NCBI GenBank assembly: GCA_964390645.1
Contig: CAYMLL010000085.1
Location: 1 to 24,300 of the forward strand
Origin: CAYMLL01 sp964390645
Lineage (GTDB): Bacteria > Planctomycetota > UBA8108
DNA length: 24,300 nt
Direction: 5' to 3'
The stretch's first letter is position 1. Each line of letters begins with the position of its first letter. Under the pieces are notes generated by a model. The model worked only from the letters and a program-made list of their open reading frames with translations, was not told the origin of the DNA and searched no databases. The translations under genes and the position numbers were made by a program. Below are positions 16,068-23,442 of the stretch, piece by piece.

Positions 16068-18581
16068 CTACTGCTTCTGGAACTGGGGCAGGGAGAGGAC
16101 GTAGGCGGCGGTGGCCTGGACACGCCCGCGACTGCCGGGCTCCGTCTCGAAGACACTCTCGGCAAGATCCCGGTGGCCCTGCAGGATGTCGCCGTTGAGG
16201 AACAGGAGCGCGAAGAAATCGACGGTGCGCCGCGCACTGGAGAGGTCCCAGCGGGTCCGGAATCCGTCCGGGTCCCAGCTTCCCGCGACGCTCGCCGCGA
16301 CGGGATGGGCCAGGGAGTTGATGAACTTCAGCCGCTCGAGAAGGCCGACGGTGTGCATCCAGTCGAAGCCGAGCTCGGACTCACCGGTCGGATCCGGAAA
16401 GTCGATCATCTCCATGCCGGCCTCCCGGACGGTCCGGGCGGCGTTCAGCATCTGTGACGGTGTCAGATCGGCGTCCAGCGCCCGGACCGCGCTCGCGACC
16501 AGCTCGAAGGGAGTCTTCACCTTGGCGCGGTAGAACATCGGGCCGAGGAACTCGTCGGAGAAGAGAATCGCGCGCAGAACGCTGCGGATGTCACCCTCGG
16601 ACTCCCTCCAGGCGGCGATGGCGGCCAGGAGAAGATCGGGCTCGCGATACTCCATCCGGCTGACGAAACCGTCGCCGGACGTGTCGAGATCCTCGAAGAG
16701 TCCGGGGGGCCTGCCGTTCGGAAGGTCGGCGGTGGCCTCGGCCCACTCGCTCCGGGAGATCCCGCCGTTCGAGTTGAGGTCCGCGGCGTCGAACAGCTCG
16801 GCGAGATCGTCCGGCATGACGGCGCTCCTGGGCAGCTGGCCGACATCGTCGGTCACCAGGAGCTGGATGAGCTTGGTGCAGATGAACTTCGCGCAGTCCC
16901 GCAGGCGAAGGGTCACGTCGAGAACCTGGTCGAACTCCGCGAGGGCCGCACGCGTGGTGCGATCGTCGGGGTTGGCGGAGATCTCCACGGCCGCCGCCGG
17001 CGACACCGGATTCCCGAGCGAGTCGACGCCGCCGTAGCGCGGCAGGAAGATCCTCTTGCGCCCCCAGACGTGGCCGATGTTGTCGGAAGCCGCGGGATTG
17101 CCGAAGTGGAAGGCCCATGTGAACTCGTCGTCGTCCCAGTTTTCCGCCGTGGCAAAGCGGTAGGTGCCGGTCTCACGGTCGTTGAGTGAGCGCAGGCGCT
17201 TGTTCGGTCGCCTGATGAAGAGGAGGTCGTCGGCGCCGAAGTTGTTGCGGGTGACCCAGCCGGCTGTCCACCCCGTGAAGACCTTCGCCAGCTCCACTAT
17301 GTCGCGCTGGGTGTAGACGTGGTCGACGCCGAGCGTGAAGAGCTCGAAGTACTCCCTGGCGTAGTTCTCGTTCGGACCGGAGTTGATGTTCTCGAAGTTG
17401 TTGAGGTAGATCACCTGCGCAACGCTCTTGGCCGACCCCTCGAGGAGGTGGCGAAAGCTGCCGAACGCGTGTCGCCTGAAGAAGCCGTACTCGCGCAGCT
17501 CCATGTCGACCGAGACGGCGTACTGCTCACGCCGGCCCGAGTACTTCCAGTAGCCGACCTGGCGCTTCTCGAGGAACTCAGCCAGAGTCAGGGAGCCGTC
17601 GTTGCGGTTCCTCGCCTGAAAGCGCTCCCAGCGTATCGCTCCCGGGTGCCTTCCGCGGAAGTTGTTCCACTCCCGCTCGGTCACGGTGCCGGAGTCGTTC
17701 GAGTCGACGGCCCGGAACATCTGACGAGTGCTGGGCACGTTGGCGTTTCCACCACGCTGGCTCCTGGAAAAGAAGCTCTCGCGCAGCGCGGAGACCTGCG
17801 TGTGGAAGTGATTGTTCCAGAACAGGGAGAGCACGTGGAGCAGCTGCCAGCGGCTGCCGATCGCGTCGCTCAGCAGGAGCGCGTTCATGCGCCGGTCCTG
17901 GTTCGATGGAACGATGTAGTCGTCATGGAAGCCGAGCTCGAGGCTGCGGGCAAAAGCGGCGAGCTCGGGCTCGTCGACTGCCGGGTCGAAGCTCTGCGGC
18001 GGATGGAGCTGCTCCTCGATGTAGGCGAGCAGGTCTTCGCGAGTCTGGATTCGTGTCAGCAGCGCCTCGGTGGGGCCGAAGGTGATGCGGTTGAGCACGT
18101 GCGTGATCAACGGGAGCTCGTTCGAGCACCGCGGATAGGACTCGCAGGTGAGCCGACCGGGAGCCGCGGCCAGGCCGCACTCGAAGGGCCCCGGGGCCGC
18201 CGGTTCGGCGCCGGCGCGAAACAGGAATCCGAGCGTGAAGATCCCGTCGCTCAGGTTGACGACGGAGTCGTTGTTGGCGTCCCCGGCGATTTCGCAGCGG
18301 CTCCCCTCACCGCCGACGAAGAGCCACCCGAAGGTGGCGACGGCGTCGGAGATATCGACGACGCCATCGGTGTTGAGATCGCCGCGGCGAAACTTCGTCT
18401 CGCGAAAGTAGCGACCTTCCCCCTCGGGAGCGGGAATCTCGAAGTCAGGGCCCCCCTGTGCGAGCGCCCGCGAGCCGGGATCCACGAGGAGCACGGCGAG
18501 AACGAAGGAAGCTCCGAGCAGCCCGAGGAGACCGCGCGACTCAACCGACCGCGCTCGACCGAGGAATTCATTTCCGATCAT
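16068..18581 (-). CDS. DUF1800 secreted protein with dockerin pair and EF-hands
   Basis: An 837-residue exported protein. A signal peptide (about 1-42, ending SRALAQ) is followed by two dockerin-like calcium loops, GDLNTDGVVDISDA (67-80) and GDANNDSVVNLSDG (100-113), and a cysteine-containing linker (Cys96, 135, 146, 152). DUF1800 spans about 155-837, opening with HVLNRITFGPTEALL and containing LLHVLSLFWNNHFH, NENYAREYFELFTLGVD, YTQRDIVELAKVFTGW and a C-terminal FFALLFLNGDILQ. Two EF-hand pairs are inserted: near 290-335 (DSNDSGTVTERE canonical, a degenerate RNRNDGSLTLAE) and near 595-645 (DLNSNGGISRSE and DTSGDGFVSRME, both canonical). The start at 18581 has GGGAG 6 nt upstream. DUF1800 genes are often next to DUF1501 genes; here no partner is adjacent. 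Biochemical role is unknown. Confidence 0.92.
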   Translation of the reverse strand: MIGNEFLGRARSVESRGLLGLLGASFVLAVLLVDPGSRALAQGGPDFEIPAPEGEGRYFRETKFRRGDLNTDGVVDISDAVATFGWLFVGGEGSRCEIAGDANNDSVVNLSDGIFTLGFLFRAGAEPAAPGPFECGLAAAPGRLTCESYPRCSNELPLITHVLNRITFGPTEALLTRIQTREDLLAYIEEQLHPPQSFDPAVDEPELAAFARSLELGFHDDYIVPSNQDRRMNALLLSDAIGSRWQLLHVLSLFWNNHFHTQVSALRESFFSRSQRGGNANVPSTRQMFRAVDSNDSGTVTEREWNNFRGRHPGAIRWERFQARNRNDGSLTLAEFLEKRQVGYWKYSGRREQYAVSVDMELREYGFFRRHAFGSFRHLLEGSAKSVAQVIYLNNFENINSGPNENYAREYFELFTLGVDHVYTQRDIVELAKVFTGWTAGWVTRNNFGADDLLFIRRPNKRLRSLNDRETGTYRFATAENWDDDEFTWAFHFGNPAASDNIGHVWGRKRIFLPRYGGVDSLGNPVSPAAAVEISANPDDRTTRAALAEFDQVLDVTLRLRDCAKFICTKLIQLLVTDDVGQLPRSAVMPDDLAELFDAADLNSNGGISRSEWAEATADLPNGRPPGLFEDLDTSGDGFVSRMEYREPDLLLAAIAAWRESEGDIRSVLRAILFSDEFLGPMFYRAKVKTPFELVASAVRALDADLTPSQMLNAARTVREAGMEMIDFPDPTGESELGFDWMHTVGLLERLKFINSLAHPVAASVAGSWDPDGFRTRWDLSSARRTVDFFALLFLNGDILQGHRDLAESVFETEPGSRGRVQATAAYVLSLPQFQKQ

Positions 18582-19088
18582 CGAGAGCTCCCGGGGTGAT
18601 GGAACGGGGTGCTGAAACGCCGGCACGGAGAACCTCCACCGGACGCCTGGCGGGCTCCGACCGCCCGCGGGGTCGTGCGCTGCGCCCGCGCCGCACCTCG
18701 CCCGGCCCCGAGCGCAGGCGCGCGGCCCCAGCATCCACGCCGCCCGATCCCGGGTCAACATCCGCAACAGCCTCGACGACGAGCGCGCCGCGGTTCCCGA
18801 TCCCGTTCGAGCGGCGAGCCGGACCCGTCGAGCGCTGCCGGGACCGTCCCCGGCGAGAGAATTCCACCGCCGGTGACTTTTCCCATCTCGGTGCCATAGG
18901 AGCGGATACGAGGGCCGAGGCTGGCGCCGTCGAAGGGTGCGAAATACGCCGAATAGCGACTCGCTCGGGCTCTGAGCCCTCCCCGGGGGCCCGACCGTGA
19001 TGGCGATGAGGCCCTCTGCGGACGGCCATCTCGTCGAGGCCACCCCCCGACATGGGGAACACTCCGACGGATTTCCCTGGCCAGGAGG

Positions 19089-19261
19089 CTTGACAATATC
19101 GCCCTCTTCGACTGGTATCGCTCCATTATCGATACCGCGAGTCCCGACCATGCGCTGCTGGTGGCAGTGCTCGGGCTCGCCGACCCGCGCGATTCGAACA
19201 TCGAGCGGGACGGCGCGGTGAGCTTCTTCAAGACCCGAAGGGGGGTGGAGCCACCGGGGTG
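19089..19261 (+). other. Coding-like stretch without a start codon, possible gene remnant
   Basis: The frame ending at the TGA at 19259-19261 reads LDNIALFDWYRSIIDTASPD and then ALLVAVLGLADPRDSNIE and a short tail. Codon positions run roughly 70/47/81 percent GC (first/second/third, counted by hand over 57 codons), the pattern expected of real coding sequence here. No ATG, GTG or TTG opens it: the frame is open from 18957 but its first such codon is a GTG deep inside. It could be a pseudogene 3' end, a frameshifted gene, or chance. AGGAGG at 19083-19088 abuts its first codon. I recognise no family. Confidence 0.3.
19090..19118 (+). promoter_or_regulatory. Possible cold-shock gene promoter with long leader
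   Basis: TTGACA at 19090-19095 is a perfect -35 box; 17 nt later is TGGTAT (19113-19118), a poor -10. If used, the leader would be about 200 nt, similar in style to long cold-shock mRNA leaders. An inverted repeat overlaps the -10 region. Weakly supported, and in conflict with the coding-like reading of the same stretch. Confidence 0.25.
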
Positions 19262-19323
19262 AGCGGTTCGCAGAACCAGGCAGATTTCGAGTTCTTATCT
19301 TCTTCACACGGAAAGGCAAGTCG

Positions 19324-19518
19324 ATGGCGCAAGGACAGATCAAGAAACTGACGGACAAGGGTTTCGGTTTCATCGCGGGCGACAACGGTGAGGTCTTCTT
19401 CCACCAGTCCGCACTTCAGGACGTACGGTTCGAGGAGCTTCGGGAAGGCCAGGCGGTCGAGTACGAAGAGGGCGAAGGCCCGAAGGGTCCGAGAGCGGAG
19501 AACGTCCGGCTGGCCTGA
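19324..19518 (+). CDS. csp: Cold-shock domain protein
   Basis: A 64-residue single cold-shock domain protein that binds single-stranded RNA or DNA and is expected to melt mRNA secondary structure. RNP1 is seen as KGFGFIAG (12-19) and RNP2 as EVFFHQSAL (23-31), with the usual end GPKGPRAENVRLA. RNP1 has IAG where Escherichia coli CspA has ITP, a common variation in short planctomycete and deltaproteobacterial members. Length is normal. AAAGG lies 7 nt before the ATG. It stands alone, with a hairpin downstream (19536-19574). Cold induction cannot be concluded from sequence, although the 5' region is long. Confidence 0.95.
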   Translation: MAQGQIKKLTDKGFGFIAGDNGEVFFHQSALQDVRFEELREGQAVEYEEGEGPKGPRAENVRLA

Positions 19519-19535
19519 GCGACCGGATCCCGCCG

Positions 19536-19574
19536 GCTGACGACGGACGCCTTCCGGGCCGCTCCGTCGTCGGC
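19536..19574 (+). terminator. Hairpin after the cold-shock gene, possible terminator
   Basis: GCTGACGACGGA (19536-19547) pairs with TCCGTCGTCGGC (19563-19574) over 12 bp including one G-U pair, with a 15-nt loop. It lies 17 nt after the stop codon. No T tract follows, and the assembly gap starts 11 nt later, so termination is plausible but not shown. Confidence 0.5.
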
Positions 19575-19585
19575 GGACTCCTGAC

Positions 19586-19595
19586 NNNNNNNNNN
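19586..19595. other. Assembly gap (10 N)
   Basis: Ten N between the cold-shock and nuclease genes. The right flank (about 19596-19660) is enriched in T and G compared with its surroundings, as at the first gap. Confidence 0.95.
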
Positions 19596-19826
19596 GGGGC
19601 CTCTTGTTAATTTGGCTAACTGCTCGGGTTGTGGCGGTTTTCCGTGTGGCCGACAAGTTCGTCCTCGCCTCGGCGCTTCGCCGCCTGTTCCCGCGCCACG
19701 AATCGATGCCTCGAAAGCCGGCGTCGAAGCTCCGGCGTCCGTGACCGGGAGCACGCCCTCGACGCTCCCGCGGAGCGATTCTCCGCCACCCGCCCCGTCG
19801 GTGTTCCTGCTTCGCTGCGGGTCCGG

Positions 19827-19832
19827 TACGAT
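19827..19832 (+). promoter_or_regulatory. Candidate -10 box of the nuclease gene
   Basis: TACGAT followed by GAG, the same nine bases as at the VWA promoter (1646). No good -35 is visible 16-18 nt upstream. It lies 55 nt before the ATG at 19888. Confidence 0.35.
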
Positions 19833-19887
19833 GAGGGCGCCCGGCCGACTCACGCGGGGATCGACGCAAGACGCTCGAGGTCCGTAC

Positions 19888-21012
19888 ATGGACGCTTCCA
19901 AGTCAGTCCTTCTCACCTGGGGACTCTGCGCCCCGTACCTCGCGTTCGCCGTGGACGGCGAATTCGTCCGAGGCGATGCGAACAGCGAAGGCGTGATCGA
20001 CGTTTCCGACGCCGTCACCGTGATCCGCCATCTCTTCGCAGGAAGAACGCTCTCCTGTCACGACGCAGCGGACGTCAACGATGACGGCGAGATCGACATC
20101 GCCGACGGAGTCGCGGCGCTCGGCTTCCTCTTCGGGACAGCCGACCCGCTTCCGGCGCCGTTCCCCGGCTGCGGCACCGACGATACCGAGGACGGGTTGA
20201 CGTGCGAGATCTACGCTCCGTGTCCCGCACGCGATCCGATCATCTCGATCGCGGTCTTCAACGTCGAGAACCTCAGCCAGACCGAGCTGGCCAGGAGCTC
20301 CATCGCGCGCGTAGTGACCCGCGTCGTCCGCGAGTTCGACATCGTCGTGATCCAGGAGATCCGCGATCCCGGTGAGGTGGTCCCGGAGCGACTCCTGGAG
20401 CTCGTCAACGCGACCCCGGGCCCTCCTTACGATATGGTCGAGGGGCCGCGGCTAAGAGGCCGAGAGCAGTATGCGATCTACTACCGACGAGAGGTCGTGG
20501 AGCTCGTGGATGCCCACGTGCATCCCGACCCCGACGGCGTGTTCGTTCGCGGCGTTCTCGTCGCGACGTTTCGCTCCGGCGCCTTCGATTTCACCCTCCT
20601 GACGACGCACACCAACCACGTCGGGACGTCAGCGGAGCTCGCGGAGCTGCCGGCCGTCTTCGATGCGGTCCTGTCGGCGGACGGATCGGAACGAGACGTC
20701 TTGCTGCTCGGCGACCTCAACGCGGACTGCAACAGCTTCGACGTCGGCGATGAGAGTCACGCCCTGCGGGCCCCTCGCTTCCACTGGGTCATCCCCGACG
20801 ACGCGGACACCAACGTGCGTGCCGACCAGGACTGCTCCCGGGACCGGATCATCCTGTTGAGCGCGACTCACGACCACGAGTACGTCCTCGGATCCGCGGA
20901 GGTCTTTCTCTTCGACGTGGAGTACGGTCTGGAGACGGCAGTGGCGGTCGATGTTTCCGACCACTACCCGGTCTTCGCTCGCTTCGACACTTCCGGGCCC
21001 GACGACGATTAG
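19888..21012 (+). CDS. Secreted DNase I-like (EEP superfamily) protein with dockerin pair
   Basis: A 374-residue exported protein. A short signal peptide (about 1-22) is followed by two dockerin-like loops, GDANSEGVIDVSDA (29-42) and ADVNDDGEIDIADG (61-74), and a cysteine linker (Cys57, 95, 106, 112). The catalytic domain (about 118-370) belongs to the endonuclease/exonuclease/phosphatase superfamily. Visible motifs are FNVENL (metal Asn), VIQEIRD with Glu157, LLTTHTNH with His241, LLGDLNADCNSF with Asp276 and Asn278, and VSDHYPVFARF with Asp358 and His359. All expected catalytic residues are therefore present, and an extracellular DNase or related phosphodiesterase activity is likely; the exact substrate is not determined. 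The open frame extends to 19612, but the ATG at 19888 opens the signal peptide and follows the candidate -10 box. The dockerin module matches that of the DUF1800 protein on the other side of the cold-shock gene. Confidence 0.9.
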   Translation: MDASKSVLLTWGLCAPYLAFAVDGEFVRGDANSEGVIDVSDAVTVIRHLFAGRTLSCHDAADVNDDGEIDIADGVAALGFLFGTADPLPAPFPGCGTDDTEDGLTCEIYAPCPARDPIISIAVFNVENLSQTELARSSIARVVTRVVREFDIVVIQEIRDPGEVVPERLLELVNATPGPPYDMVEGPRLRGREQYAIYYRREVVELVDAHVHPDPDGVFVRGVLVATFRSGAFDFTLLTTHTNHVGTSAELAELPAVFDAVLSADGSERDVLLLGDLNADCNSFDVGDESHALRAPRFHWVIPDDADTNVRADQDCSRDRIILLSATHDHEYVLGSAEVFLFDVEYGLETAVAVDVSDHYPVFARFDTSGPDDD

Positions 21013-21066
21013 CCCGGACTCCCGGCAGCATGGACGGAGGATGATGATGTGACCGACCCGGACCCC

Positions 21067-21071
21067 GGGAG
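21067..21071 (+). promoter_or_regulatory. Shine-Dalgarno for the longer start of the membrane protein
   Basis: GGGAG, 6 nt before GTG 21078. A competing GGAGG at 21120-21124 lies 7 nt before an in-frame TTG at 21132. Both are good, so the start of this gene is unsettled. Confidence 0.4.
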
Positions 21072-21077
21072 CCTCCA

Positions 21078-23000
21078 GTGGGTGTTCCACCGCTCACGCC
21101 TCGACGTCGTGTGCTCCGCGGAGGCTCTCCGTTGACCGACCCACGTCCGTCAGGCTGGAGGCCCTGGTTCGCCGGCGTGCTGGCCGTCATCTACCTGGCC
21201 TGGGTCTGCCAGACCCAGGCGCTCGGTTACTCCCTGGCCGTGCGCCCCGACAGCGCGCCGCTGAGCACGGGCCTCGAATCGCTCGTGTCCTGGCTCCAGC
21301 AGGCGCTGGCAGCGGTCTTCATCGAATCGTGCCTGGCCCTGCCCTGCGGGGTCCTGCTCACCATCGCCTGGCGAGGCCGGCGAAGACACCCGCCTCCGGG
21401 TAAAGGCGCTTCGAGAGACGATGGACCGTCCGGGCAGCCGGAACCATCCGGAGCCGCGGTGCGGGGGCCGATGCACACGACCGCGAAGGCGGCCGCCGTG
21501 ATCGCCAGCGCTGTCTCGCTCACGGCCGCCGCCGTGCTGTGGATGCACCGCCCGGCCGACATCCTCCCCGATCAAGGCGTTCAGCCGTTCCTGCACTTCC
21601 TCGTGGTGGTCACGGCGTGCCTGTGCGGCGCGGCCGGCGCATGGCTGGGGTTCGGGGGACGCCGCGGTCGCTGGTGGCTCGCCGGTGTCACCGCCCTCCT
21701 GCTCTGCGTCCTGGGGAGCGTGGTCGGGTACTTGCCCGGCCGGATCGTCGAGGCGGAGCCTCTCGCCTTCGACCCGGCACCGGTCACCTCGAACGACAAA
21801 CGACGAATCGTCGAGAAGCTCAAACGGAACGCCGGGCCGGAAAATGATCGCCGTCGCATCGAGTTCGACGAGCACGATCTCAACGTGCTGATCAGCTGGG
21901 GACTCTCCGTCGACGAGGGACACTCCAAGGGCCGGGTCGAGCTGGGTGACCGGCGCACCACTCTGCTGTTCTGCGGACGCCTCCCCTCGCGGTCCGCGAG
22001 ACCGCGGTACGTCAACACTCGCTGGGAGGGTGACGTGCGGATCGACGACAGGGGAGAGCTGCAGATGTCGCTCGACCGTCTCCAGGTCGGCGACTTGACG
22101 ATGCCCTCGTTCGTCCGTGCCGGAATCTGCTTCGGGCTCGGCCGCCTGATCCGCTGGAACGAGGAGCTGCGCAGAGGGGTCGAGAAGATCGAGAAGCTCG
22201 AGCTGACCACCGCAGGCTTGACGCTGGTGGCCTTCGATCCGCCACGGCAAGACGAGGACGGCGCCTCGAGCTCCAGTCTGTTGCTCTCTTTGATCCGCAG
22301 GCTGCAAGGGACATCGAAGGACCTGCGGCCGACCCGGTATCACGTCAGGAACCTGGTTGCGAGAGCCGCGGAGATGCCACGGAGCCGGCGCCGGATGGAA
22401 GAGTTCGTCGCCGTGGCATTCGAGCACGCGGCGCGCCGCTGCGCGGAGGGTAACAGAAGCCCCGTCGCGGAGCATCGCGCGGCCCTCCTGGCGCGCGCCC
22501 TCCTGCTGGGGCCCCCCCGCGTGGCGTCCCTCGTCGGCCCCGTGATGGACGAGACGCTGCACGAGCGGGCCCGAGAGCACCTGCGGAACATCAGGTTGCG
22601 GAACCGCGCCGACTGGACCAAACACTACCTGGTCAGCGCGGCGCTGGTCGTGGTCTCCTCCCATGTGTTGAGCGACGCCGCGGGTCTGCTCAAGGAGGAG
22701 CTCGATGCGGGAAAAGGTGGCAGCGGCTTCTCGTTCTCCGACCTGCTCGCGGATCAGGCCGGGACGAAGATGGCGAGACTGGCGACACGCGACAAGGAGT
22801 CCGCGCGCCGGATGCAGCGACGACTTGCCGCGCCCCTGCATGTCGACGCGATTTTCCCGGCGGCCGCGGACCTGCCGGAGGGCATCGATGCCCGGAGATT
22901 CGAGAGGGACTACGACGGCGTCAGCGGCGCCGGGTACCGACAGATGCTGGAGGATCTGGAACGTCGCCTGAGCACTTGCGCGGCGCTCCGGGACGGCTGA
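21078..23000 (+). CDS. Multi-pass membrane protein with lipid-binding-like and helical domains, function unknown
   Basis: About 640 residues from GTG 21078, or 622 from TTG 21132; the first 18 residues look weakly coding. I see about five membrane segments (roughly 31-52, 75-98, 135-156, 171-192, 199-219) with a Pro/Gly/charged loop between the second and third. A soluble beta-rich region (about 255-395) includes IEFDEHDLNVLISWGLS, TRWEGDVRIDDRGELQMSL and LEKLELTTAGL-like strands, reminiscent of membrane-anchored TULIP or YpmS-type lipid-binding domains; this is a weak resemblance. A helical C-terminal domain (about 435-640) contains WTKHYLVSAALVVVSSHVLSD and GGSGFSFSDLLADQAGTKMA, a phrase I associate with uncharacterised proteins in other phyla. 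It follows the nuclease by 65 nt on the same strand and may be cotranscribed. Function is unknown. Confidence 0.82.
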   Translation: MGVPPLTPRRRVLRGGSPLTDPRPSGWRPWFAGVLAVIYLAWVCQTQALGYSLAVRPDSAPLSTGLESLVSWLQQALAAVFIESCLALPCGVLLTIAWRGRRRHPPPGKGASRDDGPSGQPEPSGAAVRGPMHTTAKAAAVIASAVSLTAAAVLWMHRPADILPDQGVQPFLHFLVVVTACLCGAAGAWLGFGGRRGRWWLAGVTALLLCVLGSVVGYLPGRIVEAEPLAFDPAPVTSNDKRRIVEKLKRNAGPENDRRRIEFDEHDLNVLISWGLSVDEGHSKGRVELGDRRTTLLFCGRLPSRSARPRYVNTRWEGDVRIDDRGELQMSLDRLQVGDLTMPSFVRAGICFGLGRLIRWNEELRRGVEKIEKLELTTAGLTLVAFDPPRQDEDGASSSSLLLSLIRRLQGTSKDLRPTRYHVRNLVARAAEMPRSRRRMEEFVAVAFEHAARRCAEGNRSPVAEHRAALLARALLLGPPRVASLVGPVMDETLHERAREHLRNIRLRNRADWTKHYLVSAALVVVSSHVLSDAAGLLKEELDAGKGGSGFSFSDLLADQAGTKMARLATRDKESARRMQRRLAAPLHVDAIFPAAADLPEGIDARRFERDYDGVSGAGYRQMLEDLERRLSTCAALRDG

Positions 23001-23178
23001 GAGCCGGTCCGTGACAGGCCCGACCTCGGCGCCCGTCGATCCCGGGCCGACTTCTCGGGCGCCCGACGACAACAGGCGAGGGAGCGAGCGACGATGATCT
23101 TCGGCTGACCCGCACCGCAGGCGCCGCGGGCGCCGCGGGCTGGAGGGTGGAGCGTGCGGCGGACGGAGCCGCCGACCG

Positions 23179-23214
23179 GGGTGCGTCACCCGGCTTGGGT
23201 GCGTCACCCGGCTT
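23179..23214. repeat. Perfect 18-bp tandem duplication with internal hairpin
   Basis: Two identical adjacent copies of GGGTGCGTCACCCGGCTT (23179-23196 and 23197-23214). Each contains the inverted repeat GGGTG-CGT-CACCC, so the array could form two small hairpins or a paired operator. Two copies only; not a CRISPR. Confidence 0.85.
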
Positions 23215-23430
23215 CCAGGCACCGTGGCTCGAGCGGCCGGAAATGGCTTCGGAGAGCCTGAAATCCATCGACCGAGAGTACGACCAAGACCCAAACCGTG
23301 GGCGACAACCGATCGTGCGACCGAGACGATTCTCCGTCGCACGACGGCGGCCGGCGCCGCGATCCCCGGTACCCCGTGACAAGCCGGGTTGGCCCCTCGA
23401 GCCAACGTCACCAACCCTGGCACCGCCACC

Positions 23431-23437
23431 AAGGAGG
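23431..23437 (+). promoter_or_regulatory. Near-perfect Shine-Dalgarno of the lipoprotein gene
   Basis: AAGGAGG, 5 nt before the ATG at 23443. It establishes the start and strand of a gene that runs off the window. Confidence 0.75.
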
Positions 23438-23442
23438 CCCTC

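Larger units (their letters stand above)
18582..19323. other. Long divergent intergenic region before the cold-shock gene
   Basis: About 740 nt between the divergent DUF1800 and cold-shock genes. The left two thirds show nothing I can support. The right part contains a coding-like but start-less frame (19089-19261), a perfect TTGACA at 19090, a 7-bp inverted repeat (GGTATCG 19114-19120, CGATACC 19130-19136, 9-nt loop) and a small hairpin GGTTC-GCA-GAACC (19265-19277). A long cold-shock leader and a decayed gene are the two competing explanations. Confidence 0.5.
19519..19887. other. Intergenic region containing the second assembly gap
   Basis: The 369 nt between the cold-shock and nuclease genes. 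It holds the cold-shock hairpin terminator candidate, ten N at 19586-19595, a T-rich stretch just after the N run, and a candidate -10 box (TACGAT, 19827-19832) for the nuclease gene. Real spacing is uncertain because of the gap. No gene is seen. Confidence 0.6.
23001..23442. other. Intergenic region with an 18-bp tandem duplication
   Basis: The 442 nt between the membrane protein gene and the lipoprotein gene. It contains GC-rich low complexity (GGCGCCGC repeats near 23118-23140), the 18-bp tandem repeat at 23179-23214, and a strong Shine-Dalgarno at its end. No promoter I can defend and no gene seen; a plus-strand frame at 23147-23548 overlaps the lipoprotein start and looks like a shadow. 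Confidence 0.55.

Noticed and set aside
18582..19385. Extension of the DUF1800 frame across the intergenic region
   Set aside because: It would run opposite the cold-shock gene start and has no homology-like sequence; ATG 18581 has a good ribosome site and opens the signal peptide.
23179..23214. Possible CRISPR-like repeat
   Set aside because: Only two directly abutting copies with no spacers and no cas genes.
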